NCBI GenBank assembly: GCA_963383645.1
Contig: OY726560.1
Coordinates: forward strand, 23,910,300-23,974,299
Source of the DNA: Muscardinus avellanarius
Lineage: Eukaryota > Chordata > Mammalia > Rodentia > Gliridae
DNA: 64,000 bases
Reading direction: 5' to 3'
Every line of letters begins with the position of its first letter. Position 1 is the first letter of the stretch. Positions 46,535-58,627 of the stretch are shown here, one piece after another. The notes under the pieces were generated by a model. That model worked only from the letters and a program-made list of their open reading frames with translations, was not told the DNA's origin and did no database searches. Both the position numbers and the translations under genes were made by a program.

Positions 46535-48055
46535 TTTTTTTTTTTTCAAAATGGCAACTGAGGGACACAGCACTTCTCAGTAGCTGAAGCAAATAAAGTT
46601 TAAATACTTAGAAAGCAGTGTCTTAATCAACAAAATAAATACATACCAGGAACCAAAACACATCCAGGTACCTCAGCGGAACCCTGAACTTGAAGAAGAA
46701 GAACAAATATCGGACACGGGACCTGCTGCAGATAAAATCGGAACGCTGATCAGAACGCCGATCGGCAGGCTGCTTTTGCAGCTGCCTGAGGAGCTGCCTG
46801 CCTGATATTACCGCGGCAAGATAATCCGGGACTAAAAACGGACTTAGGACCGCATCTTAAGCAGCGAGCAGCACCCACATCGGAATTCTATGTTATCACA
46901 AGCGACCGGATTACAACTGCATAGCATAGAGACTCCCACGGATTCCTGCACCAAGTCAGGTACCTGAGGGCGCCCTGGTAAGTTGGGGTCCTAGCGTGTG
47001 CGCAGCCCCACCCCCCAGCACGGGCCCAAGCCTCAGAACTGAGCACTCTCCTGGCGCACCTTGCCTGCGCCACGGTCCCCTGTACCACTGCCACGGCTAA
47101 ATTAGAGCCTGCTTGTGTGTCTAACCCCTGCCACCTTGCCAGAGCCTGCCTTCCAGGCTGCGAAAGCCCTGTGTGACCCGGAAATCTCCTTGGGGCACCC
47201 CCAGCTTCTACGTCCCGCGGAAGGCAGAGAACATTGCTGGACACCGCGCACTGGACCCTTGAGCACCTACCCTGCACCCCTGGCCCACCGCTGGGTGTTC
47301 CCACCCTCCTGGTAGCCAGATGCTTAGTTCTAAGTGAGAACACAGCTCAATACACCTTGGAAGAGCATACCAGCAGCAATAGACAGCTGCATCCACTCTC
47401 ACTTGGGTCCAGTATTAGCAGCGCATCCAGCCTGCACTCTCAGAATAGGCAGAGCTCTGGCAGTAAGTGTGGGCATCCAGGAACCAGTATCCATTTGCCC
47501 AGGGTACATCTTGGGACCACACTGGCTAGCCCAGCTGGAATTTCCAGAGACACAAGAAAATCCATCGGGCCACAATATCTGCACAGGACCTCAGGGGGAG
47601 GTTCCAATTATACTTTGGTCATTCTCCACCCCTGCTGTAGGGAAGCACAGGCTGGAGGCTGGGGTGGTGAGTGCAGAGGTGCTGACCACAGGTTAGAATT
47701 TCGCAGAACCTGTGAATTGTACAGACTCAAATAACAGTGAAACCAGACATCCGGACACATAAACCTAATGCAGCTAAAGGAGAGAAAGGTGTCCAAACAC
47801 CCAGAGTGACCTAAGAAGATAAAAATAGAGTACAAAGAAAACTAAGAGACATTGGATGGTATTCTGAAAGCTACCAAAGCAATCAGATACGCACATATTA
47901 TATGGACCTGACCCCATATGCATAAATAAGGAGGACTGTTTGTTTTACTTTTAATGTGGATGTTTTGTTTTATTTTGCTTTTACAGTGCTTTTGTTTTGG
48001 TATGGTTATTGCTGTTTTTTCTTTTAACCCACACTTCTTTTACTTTAACTTCTTG

Positions 48056-48104
<49 letters not shown>

Positions 48105-48656
48105 AGTTTGCCTTATTTTTTTATTTCACACAGCTGCTAGTTCCTTTTATTTTATTCTTGTTCTTTTTTCCTCTTTCTTCCTCTTTCCTTCCTTTTTTTT
48201 TCATTCTCCTCCTTTGATTGGTTTTCCTTCCTTTTTCTTGGATTACATAATAGTCTTAGTATCTTGTGTGGATTCTTTTTTTTTTATGTCTGTCTGCTCC
48301 TTCCATCATCCCTATTTACAAACCTTCCCACACTAACCTACATACTTTTCTCCCCCAAAACTTTCCCCATAATATACCTCCTGGTTTAATACTCAAAGTA
48401 TTTCTTATATCCATAATTACTCTACTAATGACAAGAGTCCTAGTAGTTAATTCTCTCTCATTCCTAGCAAGTTATTACCTTATCATACTTAAAGTCTTTC
48501 TCAACCTAACATATCCTCTACCTAATCCGACTCCTTTACCAATCACCCCAGCTCCTCACACATCACCCACCCTCAACACTGGAAAGGCTCTGCTGACTAG
48601 CTAATACCCCTAAACTCCTAATATTAAAATTTGACTAAGCACATTACTCACGAACG
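46535..48656 (+). promoter_or_regulatory. L1 5' UTR / presumed internal promoter region
   Basis: A 2.1-kb leader before ORF1. The first 1.3 kb (46640-47850) is GC-richer than the surroundings and keeps several CpGs. From about 47940 it becomes T-rich and then C/T/A-rich, with a TA dinucleotide run at 48057-48099. L1 5' UTRs carry the element's RNA polymerase II promoter; no specific factor site can be assigned here. Frames open in this leader (for example 47234-47734 plus and 46888-47343 minus) resemble no known protein. Confidence 0.7.
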
Positions 48657-49547
48657 ATGGGTAGAAATCAGAAAAACAGGACAGAGAACGCTATTAATAT
48701 GAGAACCAGGAATTATGAAGAGACAGCAGAAATCACGAATACTGACCTACTAGAAATGCAAGAAGGGGAGTTCAGAATCTTGATGTTCAATATGATGAAA
48801 GGATTTAAAACAAGTATAGATGAGGTTAAAGGTGAATTAGAAACACTAAAAAAGAATCAGAAAGAGGTCTGGAATGAAATGAAAGAGGCAATAAGTGAAA
48901 TGAAGACAGCAACAGAAAGAAATTCTGGAAGATTAGATGAAATGGAAAACAGAATATCAATATTAGAAGACAGTACATCCCAAACTGAAAACACAGTCAG
49001 CGATATACAGAAATCTTTACAGCAACAAAACTTAAACATCCAGCAATTATGGGATAATATGAAGCGCCCTAATTTACGGATAATAGGCATTGAGGAAGGG
49101 ATAGAGATACAGACCAAGGGCATCTGTAATATCTTCAAGGAAATAATATCAGAGAATTTTCCAAATATGGAAAGAGACTTGAATCTTCAAGTCCAGGAGG
49201 CATACAGAACTCCACTGAGACAGGACCAAAGAAAAATCACTCCACGCCACATAATAACCAAATTGACCAGCATAGAGGCCAAGGAAGGAATCTTAAAAGC
49301 AGTGAGAACAAAAGGACTGGTGACATATAGAGGCAAAACAATAAGAATCACCCCAGACTATACAACCCAGGTCAGGAATGCTAGGAGAGACTGGTACAAC
49401 GTGATTCAGACCCTGGAAGAAAATAACTTCCAACCAAGGCTCATCTATCCAGCAAAACTACTATTCAAGATCAATGGGGAAACCAAAGTCTTTCAGGATA
49501 AGCAGAATCTCAAAAAATTCATGAATTCAAAGCCAAAAAATTCATGA
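48657..49547 (+). pseudogene. L1 ORF1 (RNA-binding chaperone), C-terminus lost
   Basis: A 296-codon frame for the L1 ORF1 protein, the trimeric nucleic-acid chaperone that coats L1 RNA in the cytoplasm. The order of parts is normal: a basic N-terminus (MGRNQKNRTEN), a long Leu/Glu/Lys-rich coiled coil (about residues 55-130), an RRM-like segment (RPNLRIIGIEEG) and a C-terminal domain (TPRHIITKL, then NFQPRLIYPAKLLF). A 23-bp tandem duplication at 49511-49556 shifts the frame, so it ends after SKPKNS and lacks the last few dozen residues of related ORF1 proteins. The displaced C-terminal coding sequence is still readable downstream, up to about 49645. Confidence 0.9.
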
Positions 49548-49556
49548 ATTCAAAGA
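49511..49556 (+). repeat. 23-bp tandem duplication in L1 ORF1
   Basis: CAAAAAATTCATGAATTCAAAG occurs twice with a 23-base period (first copy from 49511, second from 49534). The period is not a multiple of three, so it shifts the ORF1 frame. Confidence 0.9.
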
Positions 49557-49690
49557 AAATTCTTAAAGAAATAAACCATAAGGAAGAAAAAAGAAGCAGA
49601 CTTCAGAATCAGAGACGAGAGGAAGTTAATAAGTGGGCCATTTAAGTAAAGAAGAAAGATCACACCACCCAAGAGTAGACAGAACACAAA

Positions 49691-52600
49691 ATGGCAGAAA
49701 ACAAAAATCATATTTCAATAATATCTCTTAATGTCAAACAAAGGACTTAACTCACCGATCAAAAGACATAGACTGGCAATGTGGATTAGGAAACATAATC
49801 CAAATATATGCTGTCTGCAAGAAACTCACCTCACAGCCAAAGACATTCACAGGCTGAACGTGAAAGGATGGAAAAAGATATACCATGCCACCAGTGACCA
49901 AAAAAGAGCAGGGGTAGCAACCCTGATATCCAACAAAACACACTTTAAACTAAAACACATCAAAAGAGACAAATCAGAGCACTTCCTTTTATTAAAAGGA
50001 ACAATACACCAAGAAGATATAATGATAGTAAATATTTATGCCCCAAATATGGGTGCAACCACTTTTGTAAAACAAACCCTTCTGGACATAAGATCCCAAG
50101 TAGACCCAAATACAATAATTCTGGGAGACTTTAATACGCCTCTCACACCACTGGATTGATCTTCAAGGCAAAAGATGAGTAAAGACACTTTAGAACTAAA
50201 GGAAACCATAAACCAAATGGACCTAATAGACGTTTTCAGAGTATTTCAACCAGGAACTACAGAATACACTTTCTTCTCAGCAGCCCATGGAACCTTCTCC
50301 AAAATAGATCACATCCTGGGACACAAAGAAAATACCAGCAAATTCAAAAAATGTAATATAATTCCATGCATCTTTTCAGACCACAACGGAATAAAAGTAG
50401 AAATCAACAACAGGAAACTCGAAAGAAAGTATTCAAATTCATGGAGAATGAATGATACACTATTGAATGACGAATGGGTAAGAGCAGAAATTAGGGAAGA
50501 AATAAAGAAATTTATGGAAACAAATGAAAACAGAGACACAACCTACCAAAACCTATGGGACACCATGAAGGCAGTACTAAGAGGAAAGTTTATTGCATTG
50601 AGTGCCCACATAAGAAGGACGGAGAACCACCAAGTAAAGAACCTAATGACACAACTCAAGGATCTAGAAATTCTGCAACAGTCTATTCCCAAAGCCAGCA
50701 GAAGACAAGAAATCATCAAAATTAGAGCAGAAATAAAGAAATAGAGAACAAAAAAACAATTCAAAGAATCAATAAAACAAAAAGTTGGTTCTTTGAAAAG
50801 ATTAATAGACTTGATAAACCCCTGGCCAACCTAACCAAAAGAAAAAGAGAATTAACCCAAATTATCAAAATTAGAAATGAAAAAGGAGATATCACCACAG
50901 ATAGTGAAGACATTCAAAATATTATCAGAAACTACTTTAAAAATTTATACTCCAATAGATTTGAAAACCTGGATGAAATTGACAGATTTCTAAGCACAGT
51001 TAACCTTCCTACACTCAAACAAGAGGACATAGCAAGCCTAAACCAACCAATAACAACCAAAGAAATAGAAATGGGCAATAAAAATTCTTCCACCAAAGAA
51101 AAGCCCAGGCCCAGATGGGTTCCCAGCTGAATTCTACAAAACCTTCAGTGAACAACTAATACCAATACTTCATAACATGTTTTGGGAAATTGAAAGAGAT
51201 GGAACTCTTCCAAACTCCTTCTATGAGGCCAGTATCACATTAATCCCCAAACCAAATAAAGATACCTCAAGAAAGGAAAACTACAGACCAATATCCTTAA
51301 TGAACATAGATGCAAAAATTCTAAACAAAATACTAGCTATACGCATTCAAAACTATATCAAGAGAATAATACACCATGACCAAGTCGGTTTCATCCCAGA
51401 AAAACAAGGCTGGTTCAACATATGCAAATCAATACATGTTATTCACCACATAAATAGAACCAAGAACAAAAACCACATCATCATAGCAATAGATGCTGAA
51501 AAAGCATTCGACAAAATCCAACACCCATTTATGTTAAAAACACTGCAAAAAATTGGGATAGAAGGAAAGTACTTCAACATCATCAAGGCAATATACTGCA
51601 AACCCAAAGCCAACATTATATTGAATGGGGGAAAACTGCAAGAATTTCCGCTACAGTCAGGAACAAGACAAGGATGCCCACTATCACCACTCCTTTTCAA
51701 TATAGTCCTTGAGACTCTTGCTGCAGCAATCAGAAAAGAGAAGGAAATCAAAGGAATCCACATAGGAAGAGAGGAAGTAAAATTATCCTTATTCGCAGAT
51801 GACATGATCCTTTATCTGGAAGACCCAAAGAACTCAACCAAAAGACTTCTGGAGCTGATTGACAAATTCAGCAAAGTCGCAGGTTACAAAATCAACCTAA
51901 AGAAATCAGTGGCCTTTCTTTATGCCAACAACGAATCCACAATGAAAGAAACAAAAATAATTCCATTCACTATAACCTCAAAACCAATAAAATACCTAGA
52001 AATAAACCTAACCCAAGATGTAAAAGACCTCTACAACAAAAACTATAAAACATTAAAAAAAGAAATAGAAGAAGACCTTGGAAGATGGAAATATCTCCCG
52101 TGCTCATGGATAGGCAGAATAAATATCATCAAAATGGCCATTCTGCCAAAACTGATCTATAGGTTCAATGCAATTCCCATTAAAATACCAGTGACATTCT
52201 TCAGAGACCTAGAAAAATCAATCATGAACTTCATATGGAAAAAGAAAAGACCTAGAATAGCCAAAGCAATTCTCAAGAACAAGAAACACGCAGGAGGCAT
52301 TACAATCCCAGACTTCAAACTATACTATAGAGCAATAGTAGTAAAAACAGCATGGTACTGGCACAAAAACAGATATACTGACCAGTGGATTAGAATAGAA
52401 GATACAGAAACAAACCCACACATCTTTAGTCAATTAATCTTTGACAAAGGGGCCAAACACATACGCTGGAGAAAAGACAGCCTTTTCAACAAGTGGTGCT
52501 GGGAGAACTGGCTATCCATTTGTAAAAAGATGAATCTAAACCCCTATATCTCACCTAACACAGGAATCAACTCAAGATGGATCAGAGACTTAGAAATTAG

Positions 52601-53519
52601 ACCTGAGACTGTGAAGTTAGTAGAGGAGAACATAGGTTCAACACTACAGCATATTGGCACAGGCAGTAACTTTTTCAACAAAACCTCCAAAGCTCAGGAA
52701 ATTAAAGCAAGAATAAACAAGTGGGATAACATCAAACTAAAAAGTTTCTTCTCATCAAAGGAAACTATCAATAACCTAAAGAGGAAGCCTACAGAATGGG
52801 AAAGGATCTTTACCAGCCACCATTCTGATAGGGGGCTAATATCCAGAGTATACAAAGAGCTCAAAAGACTCTACACTAGCAAAACAAACAACCCAATCAA
52901 GAAATGGGCAAATGAACTAAATAGACACTTCACAAAAGAAGAGATACAAAGGGCTAATAGATACATGAGAAGATGTTCTTCATCACTGGCCATCAGGGAG
53001 ATGCAAATCAAAACTACACTGAGATTCCATCTAACCCCAGTCAGAGTAGCAAGCATAAAGAAATCAAACAACAACAAATGCTGGCGAGGATGTGGGGAAA
53101 GAGGAACTCTTTTACACTGTTGGTGGGAGTGCAAACTAGTTCAACCACTATGGAGATCTGTGTGGAGATTCCTAAGAAAGGTGGGAATAGATCCACCATA
53201 TGATCCAGATATACTACTCCTGGGTATCTTTCCAAAGGGGTTGAATTCAGAGAACTACAGCAACATATGCATACCTATGTTCATAGCAGCACAATTTGTA
53301 ATAGCCAAAATATGGAACCAACCCAGATCACCATCAACAGATGAATGGATAGCAAAACTGTGGGAAATACACACAATGGAATTCTATTCAGCCATAAAGA
53401 AGAACAAAATTATATCATTTGCAAGAAGATGGAAAGCCCTGGAGAGCATCATGTTAAGTGAGATCAGCCAAGCACAGAAGGAGAAGATACACATGTTTCC
53501 TCTAATATGCCCAAACTAG
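49691..53519 (+). pseudogene. L1 ORF2 (endonuclease and reverse transcriptase), broken
   Basis: Degraded frame for the L1 replicase that nicks target DNA and primes reverse transcription from it. The likely start is ATG at 49691. Lesions seen: a frameshift near 49735-49742; an in-frame TGA at 50157-50159, probably from a CGA codon; a one-base loss near 50739 that brings in TAG at 50742; and a compensating shift near 51070-51078. From 51078 to TAA-less end at TAG 53517-53519 the frame is open. Recognisable motifs are QETHL, IYAPN, GDFNTPL and SDHNG (endonuclease), AFDKIQ and FADDM at 51792-51803 (reverse transcriptase), and a CX3CX7HX4C motif at 53079-53132. Confidence 0.93.
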
Positions 53520-53805
53520 AAAACACAAAGGATACCAGTGGGACTCCAGATATTAGAGGGGAAATACTAGCTAAGTTTTAATGGAAAGATAGGAGAGGAG
53601 AAAGGCCGATCTTAATTAATGAGGATCTACACCTGATCATGTGTAAAATTATGAATAAGACATGGTTAACCTGGACAACCATTGGTGGGAGGGGGGAAGA
53701 GAAAACAGGAGCGGGGGTGGGGAGAGGGCACCAAATATAGTGTAAATGTATACTATTTATGTTCAATAAAAAAATTGTTAAAAAAATAAAACTTACAGCA
53801 TTTAA

Positions 53806-53823
53806 AAAAAATGAAACAATTCG
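53806..53823 (+). repeat. Right target-site duplication of the full-length L1
   Basis: AAAAAATGAAACAATTCG directly after the L1 A-rich tail, paired with 46517-46534. Confidence 0.9.
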
Positions 53824-53874
53824 ATTCTTTTTATGCCTACAAATCTGTACAGAGGAATATTTTACATTGGTATC

Positions 53875-54020
53875 ATTTGAGAACGTTTAACATCGTTCTT
53901 CAAAGCCTGGATCCCACTCCAGAATGATGGATTAATTGGTCTGGGGTGTGGCTTTGGTTTAGGGAATTCTGACATTTCTCCAGTTCATTCCCTTGTGCAG
54001 GAAGGTTGAAAATTGCTGAC
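53875..54020 (+). mobile_element. MER5-like hAT MITE fragment
   Basis: TTCAAAGCCTGGATCCCACTCC, GATTAATTGGTCTGGGGTGTGGC and GGAATTCTGACATTTC follow MER5-type order. It lies just right of the full-length L1 and is weakly supported. Confidence 0.4.
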
Positions 54021-54431
54021 ATAGAATGTCTTTTTTATATACTCAAAAAGCCAGAACTCTAAATGTGGCATTTTACATTACTACTGTTATTTTTTTCAGA
54101 TTTTTCATATCAAAGTGCAATGACTGTCACTGAACAGTTTAGAACCATATTTTTCAGTGCTAATGGCAAATCACCTGAAAAAAATGTGTTAAGTATGCAG
54201 ATTTTTAGACCTCCCTTCAGGTGTTTTGATAATGTATATTTGTGGTAGATCCAAAGTCTGTATTTAAAAAAGAAACATAACCAAGTGATTTTTGTGCATG
54301 CTAAAGTTGAAAAATGACATGTGAAAAAGGTGAATCCTGTTTAGGTAGTTCTGACACAGAGCACACCAATTGGTGGTTTTATGATCCAGTGTTACAAATA
54401 ATGATTTTAAAAAGAACAAAGAATCTTTTGA

Positions 54432-55338
54432 GCTCTTTGTATATTCTGGATATTAGCCTTCTATTAGCGTGGGGCTGGTTAAGATATTCTTCCATTCTGT
54501 AGGCTTTCTCTTTAGGTCCTTGATGGTTTCTTTTGATGAGCAGAAACTTGAGTTTGATGCCATCCTACTTGTTGTTTTAATTTCCTGTACTTTGGAGATC
54601 TTGTTGAGAAAGTTACTACCTGTGCCTGTATCTTGTAGTGTTGAGCCTATGCCCTCTTCTAATAGCCTCACAGTCTCTGGTCTAATTTCTAAGTCTTTGA
54701 TCCATCTCGAGTTGATTCCTGTGCATGGTGAGAGGTAAGGATTTAGTCCCATCTTCCTACAAATGGACAGCCAGTTCACCCAGCACCATTTGTTGAAAAG
54801 GCTGTCTTTTCTCCAGCGTATGAGTTTGGTCCCTTTGTCAAAGATCAATTGACTATAGGTGTGTGGGATTATTTCTGTATCTTCTATTCTGTACCATTGG
54901 TCTGCATGCCCGTTGTTGTACCGATATCATGCAAAATTATGGGAAATACACACAATGGAATTCTACTCAGTAATAAAGAACAAAATCATGTCATTCACAA
55001 GAAGATGGAAAGACTTAGGGACATATGTTTTTCTAATATATCCAAACTAGGTAGTATTAGGGATACCATAGGGACTCCAGAAAATGGAAGGGAAACCTCA
55101 GCAAAGCTAGAAAGGTAGGGTAGGAGAGGAAGAAGGCTGAAGTTGATTAACTGGAGGAGCTACATTTGATTATGTGTATAAGTGTGAATGTAGCATAGTC
55201 AACCTGGACACTCATTGTTGGCGGGGTGGAAGGGAAGTGGGGTGGGGAGGGCACCAAGTACTGTGTGAATGTATGACACTGTTTATATGATCCACATTAT
55301 GATGTGAAACTATAGTTTATCGGTTAAAAAGTACAAAG
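54432..55338. mobile_element. L1 insertion with 5' inversion (twin priming)
   Basis: Two L1 pieces in opposite orientation. The segment 54432 to about 54930 is minus-oriented ORF2, equivalent to about 52370-52868 of the full-length element (minus frame 54453-54848, with [10 protein letters not shown] and [14 protein letters not shown]). The segment from about 54933 to 55338 is plus-oriented: the ORF2 end ([12 protein letters not shown]) and 3' UTR. About 0.49 kb between them is missing. Candidate target duplications are TTAAAAAGAACAAAGAA (about 54415-54431) and TTAAAAAGTACAAAGAA (about 55324-55340), 16 of 17 identical. Confidence 0.85.
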
Positions 55339-55340
55339 AA

Positions 55341-57304
55341 AACAGGTTTACCCATCTTTGTTAATTTTCTAGTAATTTGAGTGCAAATAAAGTATTAGCA
55401 ACAGTAAGGACTTTTGAAAAATGTATAATTCTTTAACATATCAGTGCACAATGTCAATTTCATATAAAAATGAACTTAAAAATTATTACCTGAATCTAAT
55501 AACTCTGATCCTTTGGCTTAAAGGTGTGAAAGAATTCAAGACCATCATGTTAATTTTAATTTATATTTAAAATATCACTCCTTGATGCCTTAGTGTTTTA
55601 AAAGATTAGAGAAAAAGTTAAGGCATCCAGTTATGTTAGAGAAATTTAAGAACTCTCAGGAAAGCAAACACTTTAAGGCATTAGGACATGAACATATTTT
55701 AGTTTAGGATCGGCAAACTCCTCTGTCTAGCTTAAACTTTAGTGGGAATTCAGGGAAAAGAAAATGAATTACTCAAGATGAAACTACATCAAAATGTCAA
55801 GTTAACACATTTTGGCTTGTAATAGTGCCAGGGATCTAATGTCTGAACGATCAAGGCCACAGATCACCAAATCGTTTTAAAGATAACATCCTTACCAGAA
55901 TGTTGGAGCTTTCCTTTTTTTTTTTTTCTAGCTCTTTCCTATCTGTGCTTTACTCCAGGCTATCCAAGACCTGACAAGATCACATTGCAATTAACTGAGA
56001 CAGCTGCAAAGAAACAGCTGCAAAAAAAAAAAAGTGTTAACACAGACGACCACAAATTGAGGAAAAGAAGCCTAATAGTTTTTCCATGATAGTGAATGAA
56101 ACATTTCTTTTGGGTTGATAATGGACTTATCTAAGATAGTATTATATACAAATGAAGATTATTAGTACACCATGGTTGCCACTGTTTATTTCTTGAAAAT
56201 TTTCCTTGTTGGTTTTCCTTTTTTTCTAGCATTTGTTTCCTGAACAATATACTCTTCCCTGATTCCCACAACCAATTCCTGGCCACAGGAGTGGGTTTAT
56301 AATCAGGGTTAGTCTATTCATAGTGTCCTTCACACAACTGGCCCATTGGTTGGTTATATTATCCAAGCTTTTTCAAGTCCAATGTAGGATTTCTCAGTTT
56401 AAAGGTTGAGAAGGAGCCAGCCTCTAGGGTCAGGATAGCCATTTGAAAAAAGCCTGTCTTCAAACTATTAGGGGAAGACATAGAAAGTTTTAGAGACTTT
56501 GAATCTTGGTTCTAACTCCTAAAGCCTTGGTTTTCACAAGTTTCTTCAATTCTATGAGTTCTTCTCTAGTTTTTATTATTATTTTTCTACACTAACTAAT
56601 AAATTCCCCCTTTGGCCTAATTTGTTTTAAATTGAGTGTCTAATATTTGCAACCAAGAGTCTAATCTAAAATATGAAAACTAATTTCATATTATCATTTT
56701 ACAGAAAACAGATTAGTTTTCCTAATGGTACACATAATTGCTGAATTCATCTTTCTTTGCTTTTTAACCTATTGGTAAAAAAAAAAAAAGTTGAAATTTT
56801 GAGGGCCAGTGGGGACCTGTATGTTTAATATCTGCCACTGTATTCATAAGTGATTGCAAGTAGATCTGTGAGTAGCTGGGTAAACTAGCTGTGGTTTTAA
56901 GCAGGAACACTCTTACAGGACATGGGGCTATAGCTATATGGCAGTGCAGCTGTGTTGATTATTGCACCACAGTAGAGATATTCTTCACTGACTCAAGGCC
57001 CAAACGATGCAATTCCCACATTCCAAGAGTTGAGTTTATGACACTTTGAATGACCTAAGCAGCTGAGTGTAATGATTAAAAGATATTCTGTCATAGCTGT
57101 CAACAGCAAAATACTAAATTCACAAGAATAACCAGTAGTGGCTAAATTCACAAACGTAACTACCATGCAAAGAATATATGTAACTGTAACACCGCCATGT
57201 GCCTTAATAAACTATGACATGGTTGGATCCTGAGAAGTAACACAGTAGGTTAGACTGCTGCTCCTAATTTTTGTTTTTGTCACATTTTCATATACCTCTA
57301 GCTA
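55341..57304. other. Intergenic, AT-rich, nothing recognised
   Basis: 2 kb between the inverted L1 and LTR copy B. No protein-like frame and no clear transposon. Confidence 0.45.
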
Positions 57305-57716
57305 TGCACAGCTTTTGATAGGTTGGGTCCCTTCCTTTCCCCACGGTACCTGCAGCAGGGACAGGAGGTGGAACCCCGGAAGCCAGAAGCAGAGATACAG
57401 CAAGAATCCAGGTGCCTTGAGATTCCAAACTTTGCGAGACAGATACTGGGTATCCTGAGACTCTGGATGTCCTGAGAGAATCAGCATTCCCACACTGCTA
57501 GCACCCCCCACCCCACTTTAAATATCAGTACTTCTATTCCGCTGCATGACTCTGCTGACTGACTGGGACTACTGCCCGGCTCTGTGTGGCTCATCAGTCC
57601 TTTCCCCCACCGTCGGCAGACCCACCCAAAGGCACCAGTTGATTAAAGCCACTTTTAATAACCTGGTTGGTGTTTGCCTCCTTTGGGACTCCCAGCTCAA
57701 TTTCAATGTTACGGCT
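57305..57716 (+). mobile_element. Endogenous-retrovirus-like solo LTR, uninterrupted copy
   Basis: Copy B of the LTR seen at 9.3-10.4 kb, without the L1. It reads from CAGCTTTTGATAGGTTGGGTCC to CTCAATTTCAATGTTACGG. It contains a TTTAAATA stretch (about 57519-57526) and GATTAAAG (about 57641), possible promoter and poly(A) elements. No internal retroviral genes are nearby. Edges are approximate. Confidence 0.65.
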
Positions 57717-58627
57717 TCCTTGGTGGGTAGTCAACTCCTCATCCAATTAACACCGGGCTTGCTCAGAACTGCTTTGATGAATGTAATGTAGAATTAGCAT
57801 TTAAAGATGTCCGTATAGTTTAGCTCCTTTTTACTCTAGACCTGTTATAGGTGGGATCTGCATAATTGAGAATAAAATTTGGTCTCTTTCTGAATAGGCA
57901 ACATTTACACATGCTATAAAATTTAAAGGGTATATAATGAAAATCAGCCCCTTAATTCTGATCCTCCATCACTCCATTCCCCTTCCAGAGAAAACTGCTT
58001 ATCTTTGGTATCATATGCAAAAAAGTCAAATGGCAATATTTTAAAAAAGTCAACTCAGGAGGAAGAGGCAGGGGCTTCTGAATCAGGCTGGGACAGTCCA
58101 ACTCTCATAGGCATACCTATAAAAGATTTATAGGCTGAAATGCACTTATCACATAGAACAGTCTAACTTAAAACTCTTAAACGTGAACTGTTTCCAAAAC
58201 ACATTCACAATTACTTTGGGTGTATCTGAAAAATGAGGCGATTGTTTCTTGGCCTAAAGCATGTACCAGATAAGCACATCGTTGTAATCTTAACTTATCC
58301 TGTCCTCAAATCATGTTTCTCTCCTTTTAGAGACATCATTTCAATTAACACCAAACACATGAAGAACACAATAAAACTGATTTTCATAGCGATATAGAAG
58401 TTAACTATTCTCATTTTCATTGCTTTGGGAATAAAACTGAATTTAAAAAACTGATCTTGAAATGGTGACTTGTTTCATTAATTTTAATTCATTTGTACCA
58501 TAAATTGACAGTAGTTGATATTTCTATCTGTAAAATGAGCAAAACCATTAGCCAAATTTTAAAATTTATTTATAAAACTTTATTTTGCTTTTAAAAAATA
58601 ATTATTTAACTCATGAAGATCAACCAA
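57717..58627. other. MED30 downstream flank
   Basis: AT-rich sequence immediately past the predicted MED30 cleavage site. Nothing recognised except alternative AATAAA hexamers on the minus strand. Confidence 0.5.

Larger units (their letters stand above)
46535..53805 (+). mobile_element. Full-length LINE-1 (squirrel-type), inactivated
   Basis: A 7.27-kb L1 made of a 5' UTR (46535-48656), ORF1, a short intergenic part, ORF2, a 3' UTR (53520-53790) and an A-rich tail. It is bounded by the target-site duplication AAAAAATGAAACAATCCG (46517-46534) and AAAAAATGAAACAATTCG (53806-53823), which match at 17 of 18 positions. The A-rich start of the duplication fits the TTTT/A nicking preference of the L1 endonuclease. 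A run of 12 T lies directly between the left duplication and the first L1-like bases (CAAAATGGCAACTGAGG). ORF1 and ORF2 are both damaged, so the copy is not autonomous. The single difference in the duplication suggests moderate rather than great age. Confidence 0.95.

Noticed and set aside
47234..47734. 166-codon plus frame before ORF1
   Set aside because: It lies in the GC-rich L1 5' UTR, overlaps other open frames and shows no known domain.
49731..50744. Two separate plus frames that could be listed as independent genes
   Set aside because: They are parts of the broken L1 ORF2 endonuclease region, in the same frame and split only by a TGA.
54453..54848. 131-codon minus frame resembling a protein
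   Set aside because: It is the inverted part of an L1 ORF2 C-terminal region.
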